In this document: positions 1 through 13,760 of the stretch, one piece after another
Numbering within the stretch: the first letter of the stretch is position 1
How the letters are laid out: the number at the start of each line of letters is the position of its first letter
Notes under the pieces: generated by a model
What the model saw: the letters and a program-made list of their open reading frames with translations, nothing else
What the model was told of the DNA's origin: nothing
Database searches by the model: none
Origin: Conus ventricosus
Taxonomy: Eukaryota > Mollusca > Gastropoda > Neogastropoda > Conidae
Assembly (NCBI GenBank): GCA_018398815.1
Contig: CM031611.1
Span: 45,244,684 to 45,308,683, forward strand
Length of the DNA stretch: 64,000 bases
Direction of reading: 5' to 3'
Made by a program: the position numbers and the translations under genes

Positions 1-695
1 ATAGCCAGCACTCACAAGTCATCCACATAACGACAATGGCCTGGCTTCAAAAATGTTGACTCGCAGTAACTAACTCTTTTAGCTTAACATAAATACCACT
101 TTGTTGAGGTCTACTGTCAATAACATTTTTCCTGCTAAGCTCTTTGTTGGTTCTGGTTTGTATGGTTAAGGACCGTTGTTTCATTTGGTGTTCTGAGCCT
201 ACGTGTGAGTATGGGAGGGTGTTTATTGTATGTCCTACATCTTCTCAATCTCGCAGCCATTAATGTCCTGTGTAAACCCCAAATTCGATTTGTGATAATG
301 TGTGTTTTCATCCACAAAAAGTCTTCACTTTTCATTTAAAGAAACAGCAAATGAATGCAATCATTACAACAAATGAAGACCAGAGCCACCACAATAGGGA
401 CACACAGAGGGTGATCTTGGGAATAAGTAAGGTTCTGGCTGACTAGATGGTTTTGTGATCCTGTGTGTCACTTCATGCAATGCGTTCATATGTGCGTCTG
501 TGTCCCGATGTGTGCGCAGCTTTAGTGATTTCTTTCTTCCTTTCCCTTTTTGTTCAGACTGTATGCGATCTGTCAAAGCCATACTGTCTTGTCTGTATTA
601 TCAAACAGTACATGAAAATGACAGTCTTTGTGTGCTTTCAGTTGTTGAATTTTACACTGAATATCATGACTAATCTCCTGTTTTTGATGCCACTA

Positions 696-778
696 AGACT
701 CATGAATGTCTTGCCAGTGTACACAGAAGATAGGCATCAAGACTCATGAATGACTTGCCAGTGTACACAGAAGATATC
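696..778. repeat. Two-copy 43-bp tandem duplication
   Basis: A segment beginning AAGACTCATGAATG and ending with ACACAGAAGATA is present twice in direct tandem, with one substitution near the start and a different tail. It is a simple local duplication with no coding meaning that I can see. Confidence 0.8.
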
Positions 779-1253
779 TATCTGTGAGCGTGGGAATCCA
801 AGCATTATCCCGTTCCCCAATCAGTACCAAAAGGATTAGAAACCAACAGCTATCATGAACCCCCCTGAGAAAGGGAGCACAGAAAGTAGGCCAACACCAC
901 AGCTTCAATGCTGGGGTGGGTAATCTACCTGGGCTCCACAGTCAAACATACACAGACAATGCTACCCGGGCCACAGGCATTCACACTCCACCTCTTCTTC
1001 CCACACTGAACTGTGGTCTTCTCACAATGCTGACTGTTGAAGGTCACTGTACATAAATTAACTTCCCTTAGCCTGAGCTTGATAGATTCCTGGATTCAAA
1101 TCTTGTACACCCCTGCTTACACATATGCACATATATCATCACGCATACACAAACATGAGAGTATGCTTTTGCATGTACTTTTATGCCTACAACTTTAAAA
1201 ACTCTGATTTCAGAATTGACAATTTGAACACAGCAAATAACAAAACACTGATA

Positions 1254-1318
1254 TGAGAGACAAGAAAGAGAGACAGACAGACAGACATACATACAGACAG
1301 ACAAGACTACCAGACAAG

Positions 1319-1374
<56 letters not shown>

Positions 1375-1404
1375 ACAAACAAGAAACAGAGAGAGAGAGC
1401 ACCT
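1254..1404. repeat. (GA)n / (GACA)n microsatellite
   Basis: The tract moves from GACA repeats into about 25 uninterrupted GA units and then a second short GA run. The overlapping minus-strand frames that read poly-Ser/Leu are artefacts of this repeat. Confidence 0.95.
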
Positions 1405-4400
1405 GTATGGCATAAAGAAGCAGAAAATGAGAAACAGTGAAGAAGCACCAACCATCATTATATGGCAGCAAACTTTTATCCAGCTTGGAAGTGTACTGCA
1501 GACTCATAATGCGCAGCATGGTGATAATATTCACTGTCACTCACTGTGCCAACTGTATACGTTCCACCACAACAGGTGTTAGGAAGTAACTGCACTGTCT
1601 ATATCCAGCACTCCTCACTGGCTGAACTTCATTGTGGTTTTGAGGTCACTGAATGTTGGGACCTGACTTCAGTATCACTCTGTTGATCCAGGATGATTAC
1701 TTGTGGCAAGATCTCCATCAAAATGTATGAATTCACTTTCCTTTCAATGTTTACTCACAATGGTGTTGTTGGGAAAACAATCCAACGAGAATCATAGTGT
1801 GTGCAAAACATCAGCTAACGAAAGTTTCAGGCAAACAAATTACAGTTTCTTGACATAAATGTTAAGTCCTGAAACATATAATTACATAAAATATGCTCAT
1901 GTGAGAAAAAAACAAACCCAAACTTATCTGCAAGCAGTCTATTATGTGAAGGAAGCATGTATCCAAAAATTCTCTTTTTTTTTTCTGGTTAAGGAAGAGG
2001 TGAGGGGCAGAAGAAAGAGAGGGCAGAGAAGGTGGGGGCGGGGGACTTGATTTCTATTCTACAACAATCCAAATCACCCCCTTGAACAGGAGCCACAACT
2101 GCAGAGTGCTACAATCTCTCAAGATTCTGTTGCACTGTTAAAGCACTTCACAATCCAGTCTGAGGGCAACACCTGTGTACACAACCACCCTGGTCCGAGG
2201 CCAGTCTGCAAGTTATCTTCACACCATACACTGCCACTCCACTATGTCGGTCCTGCCATTATCACATAAACCCTGCGTAACACAAACAACTCAGCCCACT
2301 TATTTGCAGGTTTTTTTTTTTCATTTGCCTGCAAACCCTCCGACCAGCCACTTAGCAGAGAGAGGAATTGGTTAACCAGGCATGTAAAATGTTGCCAGCC
2401 CACTTCACCCTTCACAGACTGCAGGCATGTGTCCACTGCCCCACCAGTCACCACTGCTGTAGTCACACAGCAAGACAGGGCATGCTCGAACACTGTCAGC
2501 CCAGACAAGAGTCCACGCTGACCATAGAGGAGACCCCCACTCCCTGGTGGGCTGAGTGACCACCGTCTGACAGCCCACACAATGTGGCCGACATTCACGC
2601 TGATGTACTACTGTCCACCCTGGCACCCGGCCTTGTGTCTGCGGGGACAAAGGAGATAATCCACCCCCCATACATTCAAAGCCATTTGTTTTGTCACTGG
2701 CACAAAGCTGGCTGCTGTGCCACGTCCTGTCACACTGCAGACAACACTTCACACAACGAAACCTAATGAGTGTTCAACCTTGCGGTATTCAACAGTCACT
2801 CAACAGCCTTTTGTTTGGCATCATGTCTTTTACTGATACGACTGCCTGCGGCCTGACACAACAATGGTTCCCGAGTTATGCCCTGTGAGAGGCAATGTGA
2901 AGCTATTTGTCCAGGCCAAATGAAACTGAATATTCCTCTCTGCCTATTTTACGATTTCCTTTTTCCTTTTTTTTTTTTCTTTGCAGTCTCACCTTCCACT
3001 TCACCACAATGGCATTACTCATATACCACACATTCTGGCTTTTTGTACAGTCCCCACCCCTGGTTTCCTGTTACAGTCCTAGTACTGGCTGTAAAGTGGG
3101 AGCAGTCAATATCATGTCGCCATGAGGTTAACCTTCAAAGCAGACACTGTGCTGCTGCAGAATCACTTCACTATTGAGTGGTGCCTCGTCTGATCCAACA
3201 TGTGCAGGACGCATTCTATCAAGTCTTCCAATGTAAATTATTGCATTGCTGTAGAGCCAGTGTGAATGAGTGCTCCCACCCATGGGGCATCAGCATGTTT
3301 GTTAATGATACTCCAAGCTGACCTGCTAATACTGATGATCTTGACACAAACTCACATGAGTATAAACATGATGAGGATGTAGAGACTGAGGTCACCATGA
3401 GGGCATACAGGCCATAAACTTTATCACCTTTTCTCTTTTAAAGCTGATGGAGAAGAGGCTACGGAATTCTCTTCCGATCAGAGACTATATCATATGACAG
3501 AGCTGTACTTTTCTCTTCCCCTCACAACAAATCCCAGTGTCCACCAGGGACCTGCACTGCATGTAAGGAAAGTCTGGCTATGCCTCAAAGACGTGTCCAT
3601 GGTGGATGAAACTTGACAGACTGGTTCCAGTCTTGCCGCCTGAGTCAACAGCATACTAAACTCGCAGTAGGAACCGGCACGGAATTGAAAAATCCCACAA
3701 ATTAATGTCTCTGGTGGAAACTGATCCCAATAACTCCCACCTGATGAGCCTGGGATGCTAACCAAAGCACCACTTAAGATTTCTGTTCACATCAGTATCT
3801 GTTTATATATGCATGTGACATAGTTAAAAATTAAAAGTCTGCACCAGACTTGATCAAATCTGGATGTGTGTTTGCAAATGTATTCAGTTGATATTGCTGT
3901 AGGCCCTTAGAATCTTCAAAATGATGAAGGCGGTAGTCAAGGGAAAGAAGAAGGCCCATTATCAGGCATGGTATGCAACCTTGGTCTTTTCTTTTGGAGG
4001 GTAATATCTTTGTTCTGTGCACCTCATGTCTGTTAGGTGAATGAACTCTGATTTCGAGTTCTGTGCCATACGTTCATATTATACCAAAATAAAATGCTGC
4101 AGCTGTTTATTATTTACTGATCAATAAGACAGTTGAGATTTAGTGCTGAATCTTCAGGCGACATGTTTTAAAGTTTGCAACTGCACTGCAGGGGAACCTC
4201 TGTTAATGACCCGTCTCTGTGACTCCTCCCTCCTCACCATGACCCAAAATCTGTGATGATTATTTCTCTTACACCATGGTACGTGTTTTCATCTACACAG
4301 AATGATCCTTTCCTGTTCCTACAAGCCACCCATCTTCGCGTAGTCTATAATTACTTTTTTCCCTAATTGCTAAAAAAAAAAAAAAAAATCCATTCTCTGG

Positions 4401-5348
4401 TTTTTCAAAACCAAAGTGCTTAGTTATTCTAGGTTTCCAATTTGGGACTTATCTGTCCATGGGCACCAACAGATACTTGAATTTACCCATTTGGGATTGG
4501 TGTAGTCAACCACACTGAAATACTGAATAATATTAGTGCAGCACAGAAGAACCTCTACATCTCTGATCTTTGCTATCAATGATAACAAAGTCAAACCCTG
4601 CCTGAAGACACCACCTTTGATTGACTGTTAGCCCACTATGAAGCTGCTGTTGAGGATAGCTTCAATCACACATTTCATAATCCGAGATGCGTGACTGAAC
4701 ATGAAAACATGCATCTTCTGCTTGAGTTAGGTCCTTTGCTGCAGGCATATCAAAATGTGCCGCCTCAAAAATGAGAGAAGGAACTCGCAGAGAACATAGC
4801 AGTGTAAGCAACTGTTCAAATACTTGCTACAGGACATCTTGCCTAGGGACGTATTTTTTCAGATTCCCAAAAGCTCAGTCGATGCTGATAATTTTAAACT
4901 TTCAAACTCTTAGACATGATCAGGAAGTCATGAGAAACTCAATCGACACAATTAACTTAACATAAAGGCTGGTTTGAAAAAAAAAATGTACATGAGAATA
5001 TGCTGTAATGTGGGCCTGCATATATCTTGTAGGAAATTCTCTTACTTTGGATTGTCATTATACTGCAACAGAAAGTGTTTAAAATAATAAGTTCAGATTA
5101 TCAAATAGTAGACCATAAATCAAAACACAGCAAATAGCAAATTCTTGTGTTGACTGAAGTGGAGAATGGACTGAAGTTTCCATTCAGGAAACCTTCCTCA
5201 AAGTCACAGTGAATGAATGATGAAAAGTGCATCATTTTAAGGAAACACTACGATAAAGCACATTGAATTACACGACCTGAATGACAAAGCTGGGTGAAAG
5301 ATGGAAGGGTAAGAGTGATGGAGGTATCGAAAGGAGGAATGGAAGCCT

Positions 5349-5378
5349 GGGGGGGGGGGGGGGGAGGGGGGGGGGGGG
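5349..5378. repeat. Poly-G tract
   Basis: About 30 bases of G, interrupted once by an A, sit inside a purine-rich stretch. The tract can form a G-quadruplex on the plus strand and is also a likely place for assembly length error. Confidence 0.9.
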
Positions 5379-8170
5379 AAGAGAAAGGAAAGGAAGAAAG
5401 AAATGTAAAGATAAAATAATCAAATAGATGAATGAATAAATACAACAATAAATAAATACATGCTTTTAAAATGATTATTAAAAAAAATAAAATACAAAAG
5501 GAGGTGGGGAGGGGATGAGACGGGGGTCTGTAGAGGGGCAGGGAAAGGGGTGGAGGGTGGTGACAAAAACCTGAACTAAGAGGTAAGAGAGATGTGGGGA
5601 GAAGGTGATATATGTGGCGATTGGAGCAAGTCATTCCATTTATCACATCCAAGCCAATCTCGTTTCATACATATATACTAATGTAATGTAAAACATAATT
5701 TTCATTAACACTGATGTAAAAATAGATTTGTCATTCACATTTTGAACATGAATGTGATTATTACTGTTAGCCTCATTGTAATACTTCAGATGAACTTTTC
5801 GGCAATCACAATCAAATCATGTCTGAATAGTCAATGAATATTATAATTTCAAATCACATTAGTGCACACATGTGAACAGAGATGGGTACAGATGTGAGAG
5901 ATGTGGTGACCTAACAACTCAGAGAATTCAAAGGATTAAGGCAAGTAAATCAACAATCAGACTTGCGCCAAACTGCACCAACGGAAGACACAAATGTGTT
6001 TATCATCTAAGAGTTATGTGGTAACAAGTCTGCGGGTAAGGATGTCATGAAGAAGACAAAAGAGTAGTTTAACAACAGGGACTGTATGCTGTACAGTGCA
6101 CATTTTAGAGAAATTCAGTTTCTCCGACGTTCTGAAAAAAAAAAATTCACCTGATTTGGAATGCTGTGCGACCAGTTTTTTTTATATATCCCAAACAGGA
6201 TTGACTTGCTTTGATGACTGAATACTACATGAACTATTTGTCACATTTTTTTCTCTTTGAATTTGTCTTCAAAATTTGATTCCACTACATCTGATGTGAA
6301 TATGAATTGTTTGCTTAATTCATACGTCTACAGATTATCTGTCACTGTATTTTTCATTCTTATCATTTTTTTCCTTATAACCTGTCTTATAAGCTGAAAC
6401 TGTTTGGTTCTCACAGTTTGACGGAAACATTACTACTTCTACTACTGCTGCTGCTTCTGCGATACTGCGTTTGATATATGCTTTTACACCTCACTTCGCT
6501 TTCATGATTGAAGACGAATTTTCACCTATTTCCATGTGAAACAAAACTACTAGGGATCAAAAGTTATCTATTTTCCATTGTAGACTTGAGAACATGTGGA
6601 ATTCTCTCTCTCTCTCTCTCTCTTGTTGCATAAAGTTTTGTTTTGTTACAATGATAATTCCATGCATGCTTCAGGTAAAACATAAACAAAAACAATGCCC
6701 ACACACAATGGAAAAAGAATCATATGTCACAAGTTGAACACATAAAAGCCCCACGCCTGATGGAAAGAGAATGCTTCATTCCATATCAATTCCTTTAGAG
6801 ATGGACAGCCTGCTCCCTAGTAGTTACCACTATTATCAATAACTGATGGAGACAAACTTCAATAGCTCTTTCATGGGAAAGGAGCCTGGGTCAGGGGTGG
6901 GAAGGGGGGAGTTTTGATATTTTTTCACTGCTTTTAACACAACTTCAATCCAAATGAATCTAAGGAAGCCGACAATTTGTTAAGCAAAGCCATTTCCATA
7001 CCGTTGTCAGAGTTTGCCCGTGAGCCAAATTTACATACATTAAGCAAGGGAGGTAATTAGGTTCTTGTCTACATACAAACCTCGGAAAATTGAGTGACAC
7101 ATCTCTGTGTAAAATTTCAGCTTCAGCTCACACCATAGGGCCAGGAGAACAAACATTCTGACCATTCAATTTCAGACACACCTTTCACATGCAATTTCTC
7201 AGACTGTGCAGGTTCACATTAACTGTTTCTCATGTCCTTTACTATAGAACGTTCTTTCAAATTCACAGTGCCAAGCACTCTCTAGTGGATAATATCTTAG
7301 CTGCCAATGTTTCCTCTTCCACTTCCACACACCAGGTCTTTATGACTGGGATTACATCACTTTGTAAACAACAAAATGAGGAATGTCTGACAGGTCATGA
7401 TAACCTATGTCATGTTCTTTGATGGATCCCAATGACATTTTATAAAGGTTTTGAATGCCTGTGCTTAACACAAGTGCGCACACATACACCTATTTCTACG
7501 CCTGATGGCCGTGTGGTTTGTTTGCAGAAGTCAAAGACATGCTTTTTCATCCATACACAATTACTGATTAGAACAGAAAACGATGTTGATGCAGGCTTTG
7601 ATCCACCCAATGTGTGGCCCAGTAAAGCCCACAGTATGGGGTCATGGGGACTATGTTTGACCAAGCTGTGCTGTATTCCGTAGAACATCTGTGAATACAC
7701 CAGTCCCTCTCCAGTGAAGACTCCCTAAAAAAAACTAAAGCTTTACTGGAACACGTTTCGTATTGTCCATGTAAGATCAATCCAGACTATCTTTCATTAC
7801 AGATCCATTTCGCAATGATTACTGGAAAAGGTCCCCCTGTATTTGTAGTTCATTTTAGTGAACCTTCTATTGTCTAATTACTGCCATCTACTTTTTTGAA
7901 AGAAGAATGATATCTGCGAAAGCCATTATTTCTCTTGACAAGCAGAAGTATACAAATAAACACATTTTAAAACAAGAAAAAATACAATTGCTATATGTAA
8001 AAAAAAGTCTATATAAAGACGAAATGCAAGACCGCATTTGGTGAACAAAATGTGTAACAGCATCAAGAAATATTACAAAGTTACAAAGCAACAATTATTC
8101 ATTTGTCTTGAAATTCTGCAAAGGAATGGTTTACCTCTCATTCTTCTATGTAAACGTGCAATGTGTGAGA

Positions 8171-8173
8171 GAG

Positions 8174-8229
<56 letters not shown>

Positions 8230-8330
8230 TGTGTGTGCATGCATGCGTGCATATGTGCTTGTGTGTGTGCATGCACATGTGTGTGCATGTGTGTGCATGT
8301 GTGAGTGTGCAAGTGTGAGTACGCTCATGT
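8171..8330. repeat. (GT)n microsatellite with degenerate tail
   Basis: More than 25 consecutive GT units are followed by a GTGTGCAT-type imperfect tail, which is alternating purine-pyrimidine. All frames through it on both strands, reading poly-CV or poly-TH, are repeat artefacts. Confidence 0.95.
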
Positions 8331-9082
8331 AAAGCAAAAGAATCAAAAAGAGAAAAGAAAGGAGGGGGAATGAGAGAGGGAGGGCATAACATTAAAGACT
8401 GAAACACAGGTGGGCCAATGCACCATCACCCCATCCCCCTACACTTCTCTCCCCCCCCCCACCCCCACCCCCATGATCTAAACAAACAAAGCACAACATC
8501 TCGAGACCCTCTTAAATGGATATCACTGTTGTTTCTATGTACAAACATGTTGAAGAAGCAGACACAGCCAGATGCAATTGTACATGCAAGCGTCAGCAGG
8601 TATTGTTGCTCTTTGGTCACAGAACCTATTTTGGCACACCAAGACAACACCTTGGTTATGATGCTCCACAAGTAGAATTGCCGGACAAGAACTTGGTATT
8701 GGATTTTCTTTTGATGTATTTGTTTACGTTCATCATGTTCATCTTATTTTTACAAACATGTGCAAAATATGAGGAAATTGTGTGGGGAAACGGGTCTGGG
8801 AAAGAAGCTGAATCACAGGCCAGGTTGCTTAACCTTTTAACGACTAATCCACTTGCATTTGCCCAACTGGCATTACTAGTTACCGTAAAGTTCGGTCTAT
8901 TGAGCGCACCTGTATATAAGCCGCACCCACTAAATTTTTTAAAAATCTGAACTTTTTTCACAAATAAGCCGCACCGGTTTATAAGCCGCAGATATATACA
9001 ACACAGTCCGATGTGCCGCAGGCGGCAGCTGGCCGAGCGTTGAGTTCACATAGTGTCGAAAATCATCACATACAATGTGTTC

Positions 9083-9087
9083 ACTGC
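9083..9087. repeat. Target-site duplication, left copy (ACTGC)
   Basis: The five bases directly before the 5' LTR are ACTGC. The same five follow the 3' LTR at 20003-20007, as expected for a 5-bp staggered cut by a retroelement integrase. Confidence 0.75.
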
Positions 9088-10871
9088 TGTCACGAGTTTG
9101 TCACGAGGCCTACGACGTTTGACCCATCTAGGGTGGCGGAATTATTCATTTGTTTATTGTCGTTGCTGTTGTAGTGGATTCGTCTTAATGTGGCTTGTGT
9201 GCGGTTGCACCTTGGTGTAGTTCAGCTCAACTTCGGTTTTCTTTTCTCTCTCTCTCTCTCTTTTTCCCTGCCCGTGCTATTCAGTCCTGTAGTGTTCACG
9301 GGTGGCATGGTACCTTTCTCTCGAAATTGCTGTCTATCGGACTCTTCGCCTGTCTCTTATACTGTCGCAAGTGCTTCTTTTCTTTTAGTTTGGAAAGTAT
9401 GCTCACTCTGTGACGCCGCATGGCATGTGGACGCCATCGATGAAGGGAGGTTAGCTTTTCACTCGAGCGGAAGATGTCCTGGGGAGCGCCTGTCTCCGGG
9501 GTCTTGGTTCTTAACATATCATGTCGAGGGATACAGTCGGTTATATTCAATTCATTAGTCGGCCCTGTACGAGAGGGACATACAATTCTTCTTGTTACGA
9601 CACCTGTGCCTCTGTCCTCTCGACTGGACAAGAGGGCAGAGAGAGTCGTTTGACCCGGCCTCTTCTGGGTCACCACACGGGTAGCTGGTAAGCATCAGTT
9701 TCGTGGTTTGTTTGTTTTTGGTTTGTTGTTACTTAGCACGGTTTAGTCTTCTCTTTTGCGCAATTTTCTTTTGTTTTCGAATTGGTAAGAGACAATTTTG
9801 TGTGAGACCTTTTCTCTTGGTTAATTCAATCTTTACATGGGCCATTCTAAATTATTTCCAAAATTCTTTATCCTGTTTATGCATCGGGTGAGGCGGTAGT
9901 CGGGGGGGATGGGAGAGAACTGGTGATTCAGGGTTGCGAACTTGTTGGCCTCGCTCGTCCCACCTGCTCACATTAGCCGGGACTCTTATCCTTCGGCCTC
10001 CGTCTGTTGTTGTGTCAAGGATGAACGAGTTTTATGTTCGCAGAAGCTGTGCGGTTGACATGTTTGTCGTTTGGATGCGTGGTTGGAGATTTGTGTTATT
10101 TTGAAATGTGGCTATAAAAGCGTGAACAATTATGCATTGAATATTATTTGCAAAAATGTCGTGGTGGCAGGTATTATAAAGCGTTTCGGTGCTGTGTTTT
10201 GGTTATTTACTAAGAAAGGCAAATGTTAAACGTGAGTGAGAGAAGGGTGAAGATAATTCATATTTGTTTATACTTGTTGAATTTAATGACAGTCTTTTTC
10301 CTGCATAGTGTGAGAAGACCCGAGTGACATTCCTGATTCGATGGTTTTACTGTGTTACTGCTCTGGTCTGTGTTGAGCTGGGATCTATTGTGTGCAATTT
10401 AGCTAGACTTCCCCTCGCCATCTGCGAGTGGCTGTAAGATTTGACAGCATGGGGTCAGACTGTTACGGAGGAGGGGTTACAGTACCCTTCATCCTTCATT
10501 CTCCTTCCCTCCCTTTCTATACTCCTCCAACGCTAGCTTTTTTATTTTTTTTTTCCCCGCCTTCGGGGGCTTCTCACGGACGTCTGGACTGCGATGGTGC
10601 CACGTGGCTGGTTGGGCACGCTCTGGCTGGAACACGGACATGGAACTGGGGCCAGTAGCTGGTTGAGGCAACACGCCTGGCTTGGGACCACGGGCTGGAT
10701 GGTTCGCCACGGTGCTGGTGAGGCCACGCTATGGCTTGGGATACAGACGGACTGGATGGTGCCACGACGCTGGTCGAGGCCAAGGCTGGTCGGGACCGCG
10801 GAAGGTTAGAGGAGCCAGGCGTCTTGACTGCGGCCATGACCCCAGTCCAGGCATCAGTATACAGCCGCTGC

Positions 10872-10903
<32 letters not shown>

Positions 10904-11448
10904 AGGGACGCGCTATTCACTGCCTGCTTGTGTCGTCGAGGTGTCGGCTGTGAGCGGACTCCCTTAAAGAACCGGGACCCGGTTTCGGAGCAACTAGTGA
11001 CGAAGGATGCTCCCTGTAGACTTGACGGAGGTTGGCAGGGGTGGTGGAGGCACTCAGGGTGTGGAAGGGCATGGATGCTGGAAATGTTTCTTTTTAATTG
11101 TGTATATGTCATATGTGCTGGAAATGCGTAATTGTGATTGTGTACGTTCGTATGGTGTGAAAATGTTTATTTATAATCGTGCATGTTGTGTGTAGTTGGA
11201 GGCCTTGATCTGTGATTGTGCTGTTGTGTGCGTATGGAATGATTGATTGTGATTGTGGCATGTTTGTGTGTGGTTGGAATGCTTATTTATGACTTGTGTG
11301 TGCTGCTGTGTGAATAATCTGAGGGTGTTGTATAGTAAATCTTTTCTCGTGTGGGCTCTTGCGAGGCGTGACGATGGTCAGCAAATTACTTCAGCTAAAC
11401 ATCTAGCCGTTCCTGTCAGGGCAGACTCAGGGGTCGGTCGTTGGAAAA
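9088..11448 (+). mobile_element. 5' long terminal repeat of Ty3/gypsy-type element
   Basis: The repeat starts TGTCACGAGTTTGTCACGAG and ends in a GGTCGGTCG-containing segment just before the primer-binding site. It aligns end to end with 17521-20002. At about 2.36 kb it is long for a gypsy LTR. The two copies differ by substitutions and by many one-base insertions and deletions. A poly-C tract of about 30 lies at 10874-10903. The short open frames inside it are not genes. Confidence 0.88.
10874..10903. repeat. Poly-C tract in 5' LTR
   Basis: This is an uninterrupted run of about 30 C. The matching position in the 3' LTR holds nearly 90 mostly-C bases, so the tract length is unstable between the two LTRs or poorly resolved in the assembly. 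Confidence 0.9.
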
Positions 11449-11451
11449 TTG

Positions 11452-11469
11452 TGGGGGCTCGTCCGGGAT
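11452..11469 (+). promoter_or_regulatory. Primer-binding site, tRNA-Pro type
   Basis: Three bases after the 5' LTR the sequence reads TGGGGGCTCGTCCGGGAT. This 18-mer is the established proline-tRNA primer-binding site, complementary to the tRNA 3' end including CCA. Its position directly after the LTR fixes the LTR end and the plus-strand orientation of the element. Confidence 0.9.
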
Positions 11470-13700
11470 GTAGTACGGGCTCTGAACTGTCTCTATCGTT
11501 TCGCGGAGAAGTAGAGTACTGATTAGTTAGTCTGTTTTTGTTTACATTTTAGTTAGTTGTCCGTGTGTGTTTGTGGGTGGTTGGCTGAGGTGACTCTAGC
11601 GTGAAAGGGAGTCTTTTTGTGGCATGAGGGACACATCCGGTGTGACTCGGAGTCCGAGGTCGAGAACGAGGGGAAGTCGACCGCGTCCAGACCTTCCTTC
11701 CGCCGGCGTACCTCACGCCAGGTTCTCTACGCGCCGTAAGTCTTGCTTTCGTTGCCGCTCAGTCTTCCATTCCTGTTTTGTATTTAGCCAGTTCTTGTTT
11801 TTTTTTCGTCTAACGGGTTATTGAGTACAGGGGATTGTATCGCGACGTTAGTGTCATTTTTTTTTTTGTTTTTTTTCCCCCTCTCTCCGGATTCCGTCTG
11901 CCCTGTTTGTTTTTTCCGGCCCAGCCCCACCGCACTGTTGCTCGTGCTGTGTTAGCGAGCGCCGGTGTTGCCAGAGTCCGGGGGCAGACGGACATAGTTT
12001 TTGTTTTTGTTTTTTTTCGGTTTGTGCCCCACCGCACTGTTGGCTCGTGTTGTAGAGCGCGACGGTGTTGCCAGAGTGGAGGAGCTCGCTGACGGAACGT
12101 GTCCCGCCAAACACACGCACACACGCACATAAACAATGACATATACACACACCCCTAAAATATTTGTTTTTCAAGGGAATTGTCTTCTCCTGTATTTGAT
12201 AACTGTAGGTTATAGTTGTAATCCGGCAACGTCCGGTTGCTGCTGGTGCCGTTTGGTACTCGGGCGTGAAGAAAAGGGTCTTCTAAATTAGTACCCACTA
12301 TTAGTACCCAGACACTTCGACTACAGTGACTTCCACTTATTTCCAGTGCTGTAGCCGTATGTCCAGCGAGTACTTTCTTCCTTCTTAGCTAGGGGATTTT
12401 CCTGCTGAGACCACCGACTGGCACTTCCGCTCGGAAGCGTCAGAGTATAGCGAAGAAACTGTGGGCTTCTGTTGAGTCGCAGAAGAAACAAGCCCCCTAT
12501 TCTCACATTGCTTCCCCTCGTGAGGAGGTATGCCCCGGGGGGGACTTATCAATCATGGGAAAGCAGAGACCCAAGAGGTCGGGTCAAAAGGGTCATCTCC
12601 GTGTAGGGAGTGGTGAATCCGCCCAGGGAGATCGCCTCGTCTGATTGTTTCTAGGATGCAACAGCGACGAGAGGATGCTGCCAGACAGGAAGCCCTTCAT
12701 AAGGAAGAGGCAATACAAGCGTAAGGAAGATGCTTCCAGGCAGGAAGCACCTTCGTAGGGTAGACGGCCTGAATCAGCGTAGGGGAAGAGTTGGATAGGA
12801 AGGTGGCTCTGCGCAGAGAGGAGACTGACAGACAGGTGATCCTGCGTAGGGAAGTGGCTATTCTTCGTAGGGGAAGAGGCTGCTCAGACGTAGGAAGGAG
12901 GCTGCCAGACAGGAGGATCGGCCGGCAGGGAAGAGGACTGCCAGGCAGGAAGCCATCCGTACGGGAAGAACTAGAAAGGACTCGGAGGCTCTGCGTAGGG
13001 AGGGAGATGGAACAAATTCTTTCGCGGTTCTCCGCCATCTGTAAGTCAGGGGGGTTAATACTGGCAGGGGATAGAGTTAGAGGCACCAAAGTTAAAGTCT
13101 TCAAGAGTTCTGGACCTACGTGAGGCTCATTGATATGTTCTGGAACATTTGACCAAAGTTGCTAGTTCATATCAATTGTCTGAGAACAAAAGGCTATGCA
13201 CCTTTTTTCTGGATTATATGCGTGCTGCCAAGGGAGTGTGTGCTCCCACTTCTAAATGAAGGTGGATCTTATGCGACATGCACCCGTTTGGATCTGCGTA
13301 AGCGTTTCCACTTACCCCAGAGCGTACAGGAGGAAGTTCAGGTCATGAAGAAGAATACGACGAGCTTCGTGCAGTTTGGTGATAGGCTGCGCAAAAAAGC
13401 TAGGGAGTAACTGGTGGGCAGTTGGCTAAGTTGGAGCGGGTGGATCTGTCCTCATTGAACAGCCCTCACACAACAATGTGTCCCGGAGTTGTGGATCGGA
13501 TCGGCAGAGACAGCACCTCAGGATTTCGCGGGCTGCGATTCCACCGCTGAGGTGTTTGCTGAAGCTAGCAGGGCTTCATGCGACTCGCCAGATACGGAGA
13601 GGAAGACCTCCAGAGGGATTTAGTGGCAATAAGGCTGCCGGACAACTGCTAAGCGGGAGTGAACAAGGCAGGAAGTTCATCGGGGATTTCAGCGCCCGAC
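11470..13700 (+). pseudogene. Leader and decayed gag of LTR element
   Basis: This covers the untranslated leader and a broken gag. Around 12660-13020 the frames show repeated Arg/Glu-rich blocks of the type LRREE or RQEAL, a predicted coiled coil typical of many gypsy gag N-termini. Downstream, 13270-13450 resembles the usual gag capsid region but is interrupted by stops and frame changes. No continuous gag frame survives, so exact start and end are not given. The call rests mainly on its place between the primer-binding site and the zinc knuckle. Confidence 0.6.
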
Positions 13701-13760
13701 TGTGTTTTCTTGTGGTCTCCTGGCAACATTAGGAAAGATTGTCCTCCAAGCCGCTGGTTA
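13690..13760 (+). pseudogene. Gag zinc-knuckle remnant
   Basis: The translation around 13700-13745 has a Cys, then a Ser-Pro-Gly segment, then IRKDCP, the tail of a CCHC nucleocapsid knuckle. Not all four ligands are in place: the second Cys and the His appear altered. It marks the gag end and separates gag from the protease region. Confidence 0.55.

Larger units (their letters stand above)
1..8880. other. Gene-free flank with simple repeats
   Basis: I see no convincing exon or transposon protein here on either strand. The short open frames have no recognisable family signature and several are driven by GA, GT or poly-G tracts. The stretch is AT-rich with scattered A/T homopolymers. If rootletin continues to the left of 25 kb, this could be intron, but no coiled-coil exon with splice signals was found. 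Confidence 0.6.

Noticed and set aside
1068..1540. Minus-strand frames rich in Ser/Leu
   Set aside because: They are translations of the GA microsatellite and its flanks, without splice context or family motifs.
8038..8407. Six overlapping frames of poly-Cys/Val or poly-Thr/His
   Set aside because: All come from the GT repeat at 8171-8330.
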